Part shown: positions 1-7,488 of the stretch, piece after piece
Layout of the letters: every line of letters begins with the position of its first letter
Position numbering within the stretch: the stretch's first letter is position 1
Assembly: GCA_963758365.1 (NCBI GenBank)
Contig: CAVWVB010000001.1
Span: forward strand, 2,170,001 to 2,234,000
Reading direction: 5' to 3'
Length of the DNA: 64,000 nucleotides
Source of the DNA: Dokdonella_A sp963758365
GTDB lineage: Bacteria > Pseudomonadota > Gammaproteobacteria > Xanthomonadales > Rhodanobacteraceae
The notes under the pieces: model-generated
Seen by the model: the letters and a program-made list of their open reading frames with translations, nothing else
Told to the model about the DNA's origin: nothing
Database searches by the model: none
Program-made: the position numbers and the translations under genes

Positions 1-2
1 GC

Positions 3-731
3 TGTATCGAGCACGATCCGGCACTCCGTCCACAGGATGCAAGCGAAATCGTGGCCGCGCTGGGAGCGGCTTTGCGCGAGGTGCCCGCACCCGCAATCGA
101 TCGCCGGGTGCGCGCGCGCCGCTGGGGCTACGCGGTCGGCGGCGCTGCGGCTGCCGCTCTTGCGCTTGCAATCGGATGGTCACGGCTGTTCGCACCGGCC
201 TGGTCTGCCGATGCCGCCTTCATCCGCGTGCGCGGCGACACGATCGAACCGCTTGCCGAGCATGCGACGGTGCGCGTCGGCGATCGTCTGCGCCTGCGCC
301 TGCACAGCAATCGCGCGAGTTATGTGTATGTCCTCAACGAGGACGCCGACGGCAACGCGACCGTGCTTTATCCACTCGACCGTGCTGCGACGGCCGCGCT
401 GCCGGAGCGCACGGAAACCTTGCTGCCGGGCGACGCGCAGGATCCGACGTTGGCGTGGCAGGTCACCGACGATTCGGCGCGCGAGGAATTTCTCGTCGTC
501 GCGGCGCTCGCGCCGATCGCGTCGCTCGAAACCTCGATCGCCGACTGGCGCCGCAGCGCGCAGGCTGCGCATGACGAGGAGACCACGCGTTCGCTCGGTA
601 CCGTGGTCAGTGGCGGTGATGCGCCGGTATTGCGTGGCGTGCATCTGCGCACCGTTCTGACCCGACTTCCGCGCGACCGCGAAAGCGTGCGCACATGGCG
701 CTTTGCGTTCACGCACGCCGCGGGCCCATAG
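3..731 (+). CDS. C-terminal part of a membrane Ser/Thr protein kinase with DUF4384 domain (5' truncated by window edge)
   Basis: The frame is open to the left edge with no stop, so the start lies outside the window. The first residues (CIEHDPALRP, then A-x-E-I-V-A-A-L) match the end of a eukaryote-type Ser/Thr kinase domain (subdomain XI). A basic stretch and one membrane segment (AVGGAAAAALALAIGW) follow, then about 150 residues resembling DUF4384: a predicted beta domain with GDRLRLRLHSN and SYVYVLNEDADGN. A kinase facing the cytoplasm with an extracytoplasmic DUF4384 domain is therefore likely. A CHAT protein lies 7 kb away on the other strand, a pairing I would expect in signalling or peptidase contexts. 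The catalytic part is not visible, so the kinase assignment rests on a short segment. Confidence 0.7.
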   Translation, partial: CIEHDPALRPQDASEIVAALGAALREVPAPAIDRRVRARRWGYAVGGAAAAALALAIGWSRLFAPAWSADAAFIRVRGDTIEPLAEHATVRVGDRLRLRLHSNRASYVYVLNEDADGNATVLYPLDRAATAALPERTETLLPGDAQDPTLAWQVTDDSAREEFLVVAALAPIASLETSIADWRRSAQAAHDEETTRSLGTVVSGGDAPVLRGVHLRTVLTRLPRDRESVRTWRFAFTHAAGP

Positions 732-886
732 CGAGACCTGATTCGCGCTCGAAGCTCGCGCCTTCCGGCGCCCCCATGGAAGCAACTGCGTCCCGGCGGT
801 CCCCACAGAAAGCCACTCGCTTGCTTCCATCAGAATCGCGGAGTGATCGCGGCCGTAGACACCCCCTATCCACAACCCTCTCCCGG

Positions 887-906
887 CCTCTCCCCCGGGG
901 GAGAGG
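887..906. terminator. 20-bp perfect palindrome in convergent intergenic region
   Basis: CCTCTCCCCCGGGGGAGAGG is a perfect inverted repeat between two convergent genes. Similar CCCTCTCCC/GGGAGAGGG palindromes occur as extragenic repeats in xanthomonads (recalled, not searched). It could act as a terminator for either strand or be a REP-like copy. Confidence 0.45.
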
Positions 907-947
907 GAGAAAGACGATGCCCTGCGGTGGAGGGGCGAAGAGAGATA

Positions 948-969
948 TTTTCCCGCCGGAACGGGAAAA
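948..969. terminator. Hairpin, probable bidirectional terminator
   Basis: TTTTCCCG and CGGGAAAA form an 8-bp stem with a 6-nt loop. The A/T ends provide a short U tract on both strands. It lies between the ends of the convergent kinase gene (+) and beta-helix gene (-). A further small hairpin (TCTTCGC/GCGAAGA) lies at about 976-990. Confidence 0.5.
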
Positions 970-1028
970 AAGATTTCTTCGCGGCGAAGATGAGAAGGAG
1001 GATCTTTTGCTTTCGGCCGCAAGCGCCC

Positions 1029-2087
1029 TCACGGCATCGATTCGAAGCCATTGTAGAGCAGCACATCGGATTCGTAGGCGCCGATGTCCACGCGCGCGCC
1101 CTGGATGCGCGGCGCACCAGCGAGATCGGTATAGCCGAGTGCGGCTTCGCAACCGATGCCGCCAACGATGCAATTTCGGCCGCGGTTCGTCGTCGGCGAG
1201 GACGAGGCGAGGCGGAAGTTCAGCAGGCCGCCCGCGTAAATCGGCGCAGCGCTGAAATTGCCGCCGCTATCCATGCTCGCCGCGTCGCCGTTTTGCACAC
1301 CGATGTCATTGTCGTAGAGCGTCGTAGTGCCGACGCCGACGAGTTGCAGATCGCTGCCTTCGTTGTTCCAGAGCAGGTTGTTCGCCACATACGCGCTGCC
1401 CTGTAGACAATCGACCTCGAGGCCGCCGGTCGAGCCGTTGCCGGCCGCATCGTTGTTCACGATCGTGTTGCCGAATGCTTCGGCGAAACTCGCCGGATCG
1501 GTGCCGCAGGACACGCTCGCCGCCGCGTGCGACATCGCGCTGTGGTTCGCGACGACGAGGTTATTTATCGCGACCGTGGCGGTGCCCCCGACCAGCGCGA
1601 ATGCCGCACTCGAAAAACCATAACTGTTGGCGAGGAAGATGTTGCGTTGCGCAAGCGCGAGACCGCCAGTGTAGATGCCGAGTGCGCCGCCAGGTCCACC
1701 ATTCGCCATCGCGGCCGCGTTCACGAAACTGATGTCGCTGATGCCGATGCCGGTCGCCACGCTGGAACGAATATGCAGCAGCAGCGTCTGGTTCTGGCCG
1801 TCGAGGATCGTCTGGCCGCCGTCCTGCGTCGAACAGTCCGCATTCCAGCCACCGGAGATCGTCAGGTTATTGACCTCCTGCATCACCGCGGACAACACAC
1901 CGGTGGGCTGATAGGTGCCGGCCGCGATGCGAATCTCGTCGGCCTCGCCATTGTGCGTGGTGGCGTCGAGCACGAGCGCGAGTTGGGCCAGATTGCTGAC
2001 GCACGCGGTCGCCGCGTGCAGCGTCATCGCGTTCCCAATGCCGAGAACGGCAACGAAGGCGAGCGTGCTCGAGCGTGTCGTTTGCAT
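1029..2087 (-). CDS. Secreted choice-of-anchor Q beta-helix protein with DGF tail
   Basis: About 352 aa with a Sec signal peptide (MQTTRSS...TLHAA). The body has repeated short beta-helix turns with polar Asn/Gly-rich rungs (LTISGGW, NNLVVANHS). The end has the choice-of-anchor Q signature: TDLAGAPR then VDIGAYE. In that family the position after the signature carries a lineage-specific anchoring or sorting signal. Here it carries SDVLLYNGFE followed by SMP. I chose the ATG at 2087 because GGAG lies 8 nt upstream, whereas the ATG at 2093 has almost no spacing. It is a paralogue of the 3669-4727 gene. Its stop-proximal tail resembles a degraded fragment at 12071-12125. The function of the exported protein is unknown. 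Confidence 0.8.
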   Translation of the reverse strand: MQTTRSSTLAFVAVLGIGNAMTLHAATACVSNLAQLALVLDATTHNGEADEIRIAAGTYQPTGVLSAVMQEVNNLTISGGWNADCSTQDGGQTILDGQNQTLLLHIRSSVATGIGISDISFVNAAAMANGGPGGALGIYTGGLALAQRNIFLANSYGFSSAAFALVGGTATVAINNLVVANHSAMSHAAASVSCGTDPASFAEAFGNTIVNNDAAGNGSTGGLEVDCLQGSAYVANNLLWNNEGSDLQLVGVGTTTLYDNDIGVQNGDAASMDSGGNFSAAPIYAGGLLNFRLASSSPTTNRGRNCIVGGIGCEAALGYTDLAGAPRIQGARVDIGAYESDVLLYNGFESMP

Positions 2088-2132
2088 CGTCATTTCTCCA
2101 TCGATTCGCGAAATCCGCGCACGCGCGCGCGC

Positions 2133-3479
2133 TCAATCGAAACCATCGGCGAAGATCAGATCGCTCGCGAACACATACACGAGACCTTGCGCCGAGTCTC
2201 CGCTGGCGGCCACCAGCGGCGCTCCGACGTAGGCATGGCCGTTGTCGAGCGCGAGCGCGCTGCCGAGCGCATCGGCGCCGTGCGGCAGGTCGGCCAGCGA
2301 CAGCGTTGCGGTTTCGGCCCACAGCGTGCCACCGCCGCCGCCGATGTAGGGATGGAAGACATGCGCGGCGCCTTCATCGGTGACCAGACCGTCTTCGTCC
2401 GGGGCACCGACAGCCAGTACATCGCTGGTTTCGTCGTAGGTGAGGCTCGTGCCGAAATGGTCCCCGGCCTGCGCGTCGAGTCCCCGCGAGACCAGGCTTT
2501 CGGCACCATATCCGCCGGCAACAGGCGCATAGACGAACACGACACCGGCTGCGTGCTGACCGTTGTAATCCCGGCCCGGTGCACCGACGAACACGCGCGC
2601 GCCATGACCATAGCCTATGGCGGCCCCGAAGCTGTCGAGTCGCGTGATATTCGATGCGGTCAGGAATGCAATCTGGGGCGCGGAACCGACCGATACATCG
2701 AACACATAGGCGGCGCCGGACGCATCGTGATTCGGATCCGGTGTGCGCCCTGGCGCGCCCACGACCAGTCGTGCCGAACCGTTGTTGACGTGCACCGCCA
2801 CGCTGGCCCCAAAGAAATCGTTCTCGAGCGGATTGTTCCCCTGGATCAGGATGCCCATCGAGTTCCAGTGGGTGCCGGCGAACGTCCAGCCGACCACGCC
2901 GCCGGCCGCGTCCTGCGGCGGCGCGAACACATTCGCACCGGGAAGTCCGACCATCGCGGTGCTGCCGTCGATCGCGACCGCGTAGCCGGTGTAGGCACCG
3001 GCCTGGTTGTAGGAATAGCTCGTGATCAGATTCCACGTCGCAGTCGCCGGATCGAGCTCGTAGAACAGCACGCGACCGGTCGAGGTCAGGCTGCCGGAAC
3101 TGTAGAACGGCTCGCCGACCAACAGGTGCGTGCCGGACATCGCAATCGCCGCGCCAAAGGAGGCCTGTACCTGCGGATCGGGATTGACCAGATGTCCGGC
3201 CGCAATCCAGATGCCGTTGTCACGATGGAACAGGAATACTGCGCCCGTGTTGATTCCGGGATCCGGGCCCAGCGTTGCACCGACCGCCATCCAGTCGCCG
3301 GCTTTCGCCACCGCGCGCCCGAAGCGGCCGTCGCCAGACCCACGCAGGCCAATGGCCGACTGCAGCAGCCAGCCGTCGCTCGGTGACGCCGCGCGCGCCG
3401 ACGCGCAGAGGAACATTGGCGTGAGCAGCGCGGCGATCAGCGTCAGCAGCATGCAGCGCATGTTTGGTTGGCGATTCAT
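2133..3479 (-). CDS. Secreted FG-GAP repeat protein (integrin-alpha-like beta-propeller) with DGF tail
   Basis: 448 aa with a signal peptide (LLTLIAALLTPMFLCASARA). It contains about six FG-GAP-like repeats, seen as recurring blocks of F-G-x-A/S-[VI]-A...V-G-A-P (for example FGAAIAMSGTHLLVGEP, LVVGAPGRTPD, VFVGAPGRDYNG), which form a beta-propeller in integrin alpha chains. It ends exactly in SDLIFADGFD. GAGGAG lies about 8 nt before the ATG. The shared 29-nt element sits 28 nt upstream of the ATG. It is a paralogue of the 10659-12008 gene (449 aa, same architecture and tail). The only Cys is in the signal peptide. A surface or secreted role is inferred and the ligand is unknown. Confidence 0.8.
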   Translation of the reverse strand: MNRQPNMRCMLLTLIAALLTPMFLCASARAASPSDGWLLQSAIGLRGSGDGRFGRAVAKAGDWMAVGATLGPDPGINTGAVFLFHRDNGIWIAAGHLVNPDPQVQASFGAAIAMSGTHLLVGEPFYSSGSLTSTGRVLFYELDPATATWNLITSYSYNQAGAYTGYAVAIDGSTAMVGLPGANVFAPPQDAAGGVVGWTFAGTHWNSMGILIQGNNPLENDFFGASVAVHVNNGSARLVVGAPGRTPDPNHDASGAAYVFDVSVGSAPQIAFLTASNITRLDSFGAAIGYGHGARVFVGAPGRDYNGQHAAGVVFVYAPVAGGYGAESLVSRGLDAQAGDHFGTSLTYDETSDVLAVGAPDEDGLVTDEGAAHVFHPYIGGGGGTLWAETATLSLADLPHGADALGSALALDNGHAYVGAPLVAASGDSAQGLVYVFASDLIFADGFD

Positions 3480-3507
3480 CGGCAGCTCCTCGACCTGGTG
3501 TTTCGAT

Positions 3508-3536
3508 CAAATGCCGCAGCGCGCGAAAGCGAACGC
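3508..3536 (-). promoter_or_regulatory. Shared 29-nt upstream element, copy A
   Basis: On the gene strand this has the core GTTCGNTTTCGCGC, four variable bases, then CGGCATT. The same ungapped element occurs at 4791, 5888, 6054, 12039 and 14129, each time oriented towards a DGF-tail gene. This copy ends 28 nt before the ATG of the FG-GAP gene. Its nature (promoter, operator, RNA leader or leader-peptide codons) is not known. Confidence 0.6.
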
Positions 3537-3668
3537 ATGGCATCCAATGCTACGAGGGCCTGCTTGGCGCACGTATCGGATGCAGACCTCGCCACGGAGC
3601 TGCGCCGCGTAGCGCGGACGTCGATTCGCGCTTGAATCGATCGATGCCGCGCGCGTCAGGCAGCCAGC

Positions 3669-4727
3669 TCAATCGAAGCCGTCTGTAAACAACACGTCCT
3701 GCTCGAACGCACCGATATCGACGTCGGGGCCAATCCTGCGCGGTTTGCCGGCAAGATCAACGCTGCCGATGCCGGTCGGCGCCGCGTTGTTGCCGGCGTC
3801 GACCAAGGGCGACGCGCGCTTCAATTCGAAGCCCAGGCACAGGAAGCCCGAACACGGCGCGAAGTCGGGATCGACACTCAGGTTGCCTGAGTCAATTGGA
3901 TTCGGCGGTCCGGTGATCGCGGTGCCGATATCGTTGTTGAATCGAACCAGATCGCCCCCTGACAAATCGAAGCCTCCGCTGTTGTTCCACAGGATGTTGT
4001 TGACCAGCCAGAAATGCCCACCTCCCGTATTGATCACCTCGAGACCTCCGATTGGAGGCGAGCCGCTCGGGTTGTTAGGCGCCATCGCAGTCGCGGTGTT
4101 TCCAACGATGGTATTGCCGATCACGTAGGCGACGCTGTTGCCCGTGACCAGCCGGGCTGCGCCGCGGTTCGGTGCACTGTTGCCGACAAACAGGTTGTTG
4201 CGCAACGTGATGAGTCCGCTGCTGGCGGCGACCAGCGCACCGGCGTTCTGGGCTGATTGATTGAACAGAAAACGATTCAATTCGAGACGCACGTCACCGC
4301 CCTGCGTACTGATGCCCAGAGCACCGCCGTTGCTTGAAGCAGCGTTACCAAACGCAAACGTCACGCGCTCGACATGAACACTCGCGAACGATGACGAGGA
4401 TCCCTGGTTGATGTACAAAATCTGGACCATCGAGTTGCCGCTCAGCAGCGTGGCGCTGCCAGCCAGCGCGGCGCAGTTGGCGGTGTAACCGCCGAAAATG
4501 GTCAGGCTGTGCGCTTCGTTTGCGACGTAGGACAGACCCGCGCTGAGCGTATAGGTCCCGGCGACCAGATCGATCTCGTCGTCCTCGCCATTGGACTGTG
4601 CCGTGCTCAGCGCAGATTGAAAACTCGCCGCGCTGTCGGCACACAGAAGCGCAGCGTGGGCCTGGGTTGACAAGCCGCCTACGAAAAGTGCAACGGCAAA
4701 AATCCGGGAACGCGCTGCGATATGCAT
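3669..4727 (-). CDS. Secreted choice-of-anchor Q beta-helix protein with DGF tail
   Basis: 352 aa from the ATG at 4727, which is followed by MHIAARSRIFAVALF, a clear signal peptide ending at TQAHA. GGAG lies 8 nt upstream, and longer in-frame ATGs lack this. The central region consists of beta-helix rungs (ITLRNNLFVGNSAPNRG, AYVIGNTIVGNTAT). The choice-of-anchor Q signature VDLAGKPR...VDIGAFE is followed directly by QDVLFTDGFD and the stop. It is a paralogue of the 1029-2087 gene, with an LRR gene upstream. Copy B of the 29-nt element lies 63 nt upstream of the chosen start, farther than for the other copies, so the start or the element spacing may have drifted. Probably exported; function unknown. 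Confidence 0.8.
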   Translation of the reverse strand: MHIAARSRIFAVALFVGGLSTQAHAALLCADSAASFQSALSTAQSNGEDDEIDLVAGTYTLSAGLSYVANEAHSLTIFGGYTANCAALAGSATLLSGNSMVQILYINQGSSSSFASVHVERVTFAFGNAASSNGGALGISTQGGDVRLELNRFLFNQSAQNAGALVAASSGLITLRNNLFVGNSAPNRGAARLVTGNSVAYVIGNTIVGNTATAMAPNNPSGSPPIGGLEVINTGGGHFWLVNNILWNNSGGFDLSGGDLVRFNNDIGTAITGPPNPIDSGNLSVDPDFAPCSGFLCLGFELKRASPLVDAGNNAAPTGIGSVDLAGKPRRIGPDVDIGAFEQDVLFTDGFD

Positions 4728-4790
4728 CAGATTCTCCGTAGCCATGCGTGGCGTCGCGCTGGTCATCGCGGTGATCGACGCTTGCCACAA

Positions 4791-4819
4791 CAAATGTCGC
4801 GACGCGCGAAAGCGAACGC
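4791..4819 (-). promoter_or_regulatory. Shared 29-nt upstream element, copy B
   Basis: It matches copy A at 24 of 29 positions, including all of GTTCGCTTTCGCGC. It starts 12 nt after the stop codon of the upstream LRR gene. It is 63 nt from the ATG of the beta-helix gene and in frame with it. Confidence 0.55.
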
Positions 4820-4831
4820 GCTGGCGAACCG

Positions 4832-5851
4832 TTAATCGAAACCGTCGGCGAAAATGCGGTCCGGATCGCAGTCGTCGTACCACGGTGTGACGCCGGTCGC
4901 GGTGTCCCACGCGGCGTTGACCGCCGGGTCCGCACTCGGCGTCAACGCATTCGGGCACAGCGTCGACTGGCCAGCCAGCAACGCGTTCATCGGATTCGGT
5001 GGATTGACGACGGCGCCGCTCAACGCGTTGTCGGCGAGGAGAATGCTGTACAGGCCGCCCAGGCCAGAGAGCGAAGGCATCGCACCGCTCAATTGATTGC
5101 GTTCGACGTCGAACACGTACATCTGGGTCAGGCCGGAGAGCGAGGGAATCGACCCGCCGAGCCGATTGTCGGAGGCATGGAAAGTGCGCAGATTGCCGAG
5201 CCCGGCCAGCGCAGTGATGCCGGTCAACCGATTGTCGTGGACATCGAAATATTGCAGGCTGCCGAGGCCTGTCAGCGCCGGAATCGGACCTGTGAGCTGG
5301 TTGTCAAACGCAAGGAACAATTGCAGAGCGCCGAGACCGGCCAGCGCCGGAATGGGACCCGTCAGCTGGTTGTCCTCGAATTCGAGCGAGTTCAGATTGA
5401 CCAGCCCGGAAAGGCTCGGAATCGAGCCCGAAAACTGATTGTTGTTGACCGCGAACGATTGCAGATCGACCAGACCAACGAGTCCCGGGATCGCGCCGGT
5501 CAGCTGGTTTGAATGCACGGTAAATGTCCGCAGATGCGTCAACGCAGCAATCGGCGGCAGCGTACCGACGAGATGATTGTTGCCGAGATTCAGCAATACG
5601 ATGTGCGTGCCGGTACTGTCGCAGGCGACGCCGTACCAGCCCGAACATTCGCTGCCCGCAGCGCCGCCCCAACCGCCGCGATCGGTCCAGTTCGGACCAC
5701 CAGTCTGTGTGTAGATCGCGTCAAGCACGGCGCGCTCGCTGGCCGGAATCGCCGCCGATACATCGGCCGCGAACGTCAGCGCGATCAGCAACACTGACCG
5801 TGCAAGACCATGCCACAGTCGAAGCAGGCGGTAATCCGCGTTGGGTTTCAT
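4832..5851 (-). CDS. Secreted leucine-rich repeat protein (plant-type LRR) with DGF tail
   Basis: 339 aa. The start at 5851 (MKPNADYRLLRLWHG) has GGGAG upstream and begins a signal peptide ending near DVSAA. A cap resembling plant LRR N-terminal domains follows (A-V-L-D-A-I-Y-T-Q-T-G-G-x-N-W, then CSGWYGVACDSTG). About eight repeats of the plant-specific type L-x-x-N-x-L-T-G-x-I-P-x-L-x-x-L come next (NQLTGAIP, NQFSGSIP, NQLTGPIP twice, NRLGGSIP). A Cys-containing segment precedes PDRIFADGFD at the very end. LRR proteins of this kind bind proteins or glycans; the partner here is unknown. Copy C of the 29-nt element lies 36 nt upstream of the ATG. Confidence 0.82.
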   Translation of the reverse strand: MKPNADYRLLRLWHGLARSVLLIALTFAADVSAAIPASERAVLDAIYTQTGGPNWTDRGGWGGAAGSECSGWYGVACDSTGTHIVLLNLGNNHLVGTLPPIAALTHLRTFTVHSNQLTGAIPGLVGLVDLQSFAVNNNQFSGSIPSLSGLVNLNSLEFEDNQLTGPIPALAGLGALQLFLAFDNQLTGPIPALTGLGSLQYFDVHDNRLTGITALAGLGNLRTFHASDNRLGGSIPSLSGLTQMYVFDVERNQLSGAMPSLSGLGGLYSILLADNALSGAVVNPPNPMNALLAGQSTLCPNALTPSADPAVNAAWDTATGVTPWYDDCDPDRIFADGFD

Positions 5852-5887
5852 GCGCTGCTCCCGGAAAGTCAAGACAAGGCGGGTTTG

Positions 5888-5916
5888 CAAATGTCACAGC
5901 GCGTGAAAGCGAACAC
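5888..5916 (-). promoter_or_regulatory. Shared 29-nt upstream element, copy C
   Basis: GTTCGCTTTCACGC plus GTGACATTTG on the gene strand, 36 nt from the LRR gene ATG. In the frame where the other copies read V-R-F-R-A-x-R-H it reads MRVRFHAL and then TGA, so it could be a complete 8-codon ORF. Confidence 0.55.
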
Positions 5917-6053
5917 GCATCGTCACGGAGCGTCGTTGTTGAAGTAGGACGTCCTCGAGGAATGCCGGGTGCACGACCGCATCGGGTCGGCAAGCCGGTT
6001 CGACCAAAGGTCCTACCCGGATGAGCGGCACGCCGCCGCCCTGCCCCGGGTCG

Positions 6054-6082
6054 TTGTTCGTTTCCGTGCCTTCGGGCATTCA
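6054..6082 (+). promoter_or_regulatory. Shared 29-nt upstream element, copy D
   Basis: This is the only copy on the plus strand, and it precedes the only plus-strand DGF-tail gene (ATG at 6112, 29 nt away). The match is GTTCGTTTCCGTGC, four bases, then GGGCATT. The flip with gene orientation argues that it belongs to the downstream gene. In the common frame the reading continues to a TGA that overlaps the ATG (ATGA). Confidence 0.6.
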
Positions 6083-6111
6083 CATCCAGGACGAGGAAAT
6101 CGGGAGGCAGC

Positions 6112-7478
6112 ATGAGCAGGCCGTCATTACGCACAGCGGTACTCTGCGCAGCGCTGATGTGCGCTACCGCGCAGGCGACCGATGGCGACTTGGACGCGGG
6201 TTTCGGCAGTGCCGGCGTCGCGCGTGCCGGCGCCACCGATGTGAACGCCTATGCGGATATGCTCGTGCAGCCGGACGGCAAGATCGTGACCTGCGCGACG
6301 CGCACCGCGAACGGCCAGTCGGGCTACGATTTCTTCGTCGCGCGTTTCACCGCCGATGGCGCGCTCGACAGCAGTTTCAGCTTCGACGGCAAGACCACGA
6401 TCGATTTCGATGGCGGCTCGGGGCAGGACCAATGCTATGGCGTTGCCCTGCAAGGCGACGGCAAGATCATCGTCGCCGGCTACACACGCGGCAGCACGCC
6501 TGACGATCGCTTCGCGATCGCGCGACTGAATGTCGATGGTACGCTCGACACGAGTTTCGGTGCGGGCAGCGGAAAAGCGACCGTGACCTTCTCCGACCGC
6601 AGTCAGGCTGTCAAGGTAACCGTGCAGGCCTGATGGTCACATCGTCGCCGTCGGCCATGCTTTTCTTTCCGGAACGAATGCCGATTTCGCGGTCGCGCGG
6701 CTGCTGCCGGACGGTACGCTTGATCCGGCGTTCAATCTGACCGGCAGGGTCATGATCCCGTTCGATCTGCCGGCCATGGCGTATACGACGATGCAAGCAG
6801 CGTCACTGTCGATACGCAGAACCGCATCGTGCCGGAGGAGGCGCCGGTCTCGATGCCGTCGGCGCGGTAATTGCCGTAGCGCGTTTGCTGCCGAACGGCG
6901 GGCTCGACGCGGACTTCGACGCCGACGGCCGCGCAACCATCGATTTCGGACTTGGCGCGCAAGGATCACGCGGCGAAACTACGACGATCCAGCGCGACGG
7001 CCGCATCGTGCTGGCGGGGTTGGTCGACACGTCGGCGACCGGCACACCCAACTACGACATGGCGGTCGCGCGACTGCTTGCCGATGGAACGCTCGACAGC
7101 GGATTCGGCTTCGGTGGCAGGACCGTGATCGCCTACGATCTGACCGCGAATGGCACCGATAACGTCGCACGCGTCATCGAACAGTCCAACCGCAGGTTGC
7201 TCCTGGTCGGTTACGCTTCCAGCGGGCCCGCAGTCAAGGCGGCTGCGGCGCGGCTGCACGCTGACGGCAGCCTGGACGAACAATTCGGACAGTTCGGCAA
7301 GCAGACCTACGACTTCGGTCTGACCACACCCGCAGCGCAGGTGTTCGATGCAGTCGCGCTGCAGGGCACTCAAATCATCACGGCAGGTTTTTCCAGCGTT
7401 CCGGGTGGCCCGTCGGCAATCGATGTGATCGTGACGCGCCTCGACATCGACGTGCTGTTCGCCGACGGCTTCGAATGA
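6112..7478 (+). pseudogene. Delta-60 repeat secreted protein with DGF tail, disrupted by at least three frameshifts
   Basis: The ATG at 6112 (GGGAGG upstream) starts a signal peptide (TAVLCAALMCATAQA). Delta-60 repeats follow: LVQPDGKIV...DFFVARFTADGALDSSF. The frame stops at 6633. Removing one base there restores DGHIVAVGHAF...ARLLPDGTLDPAF. A second shift near 6785 restores DDASSVTVDTQNRIV, and a third near 6830 restores AGGGAGLDAVGAVIAVARLLPNGG. The last part then runs cleanly to IDVLFADGFE. Delta-60 repeats form beta-propeller-like exported proteins of unknown role. The breaks are not in homopolymers, so they look like decay, or sequencing error if all three are artefacts. A functional gene would encode about 455 aa. 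Confidence 0.75.
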
Positions 7479-7488
7479 CATATGGCGA

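Noticed and set aside
732..1028. Small ORFs in the GC-rich gap after the kinase gene
   Set aside because: The gap consists of palindromes and hairpins; the frames lack ribosome sites.
2088..2132. A seventh copy of the 29-nt element before the 1029 gene
   Set aside because: Only a loose resemblance (GC-rich run and GATTTCG); it does not align without gaps.
6600..6850. Phase-variable frameshifting of the delta-60 gene
   Set aside because: The three shifts are not in homopolymers or short tandem repeats.
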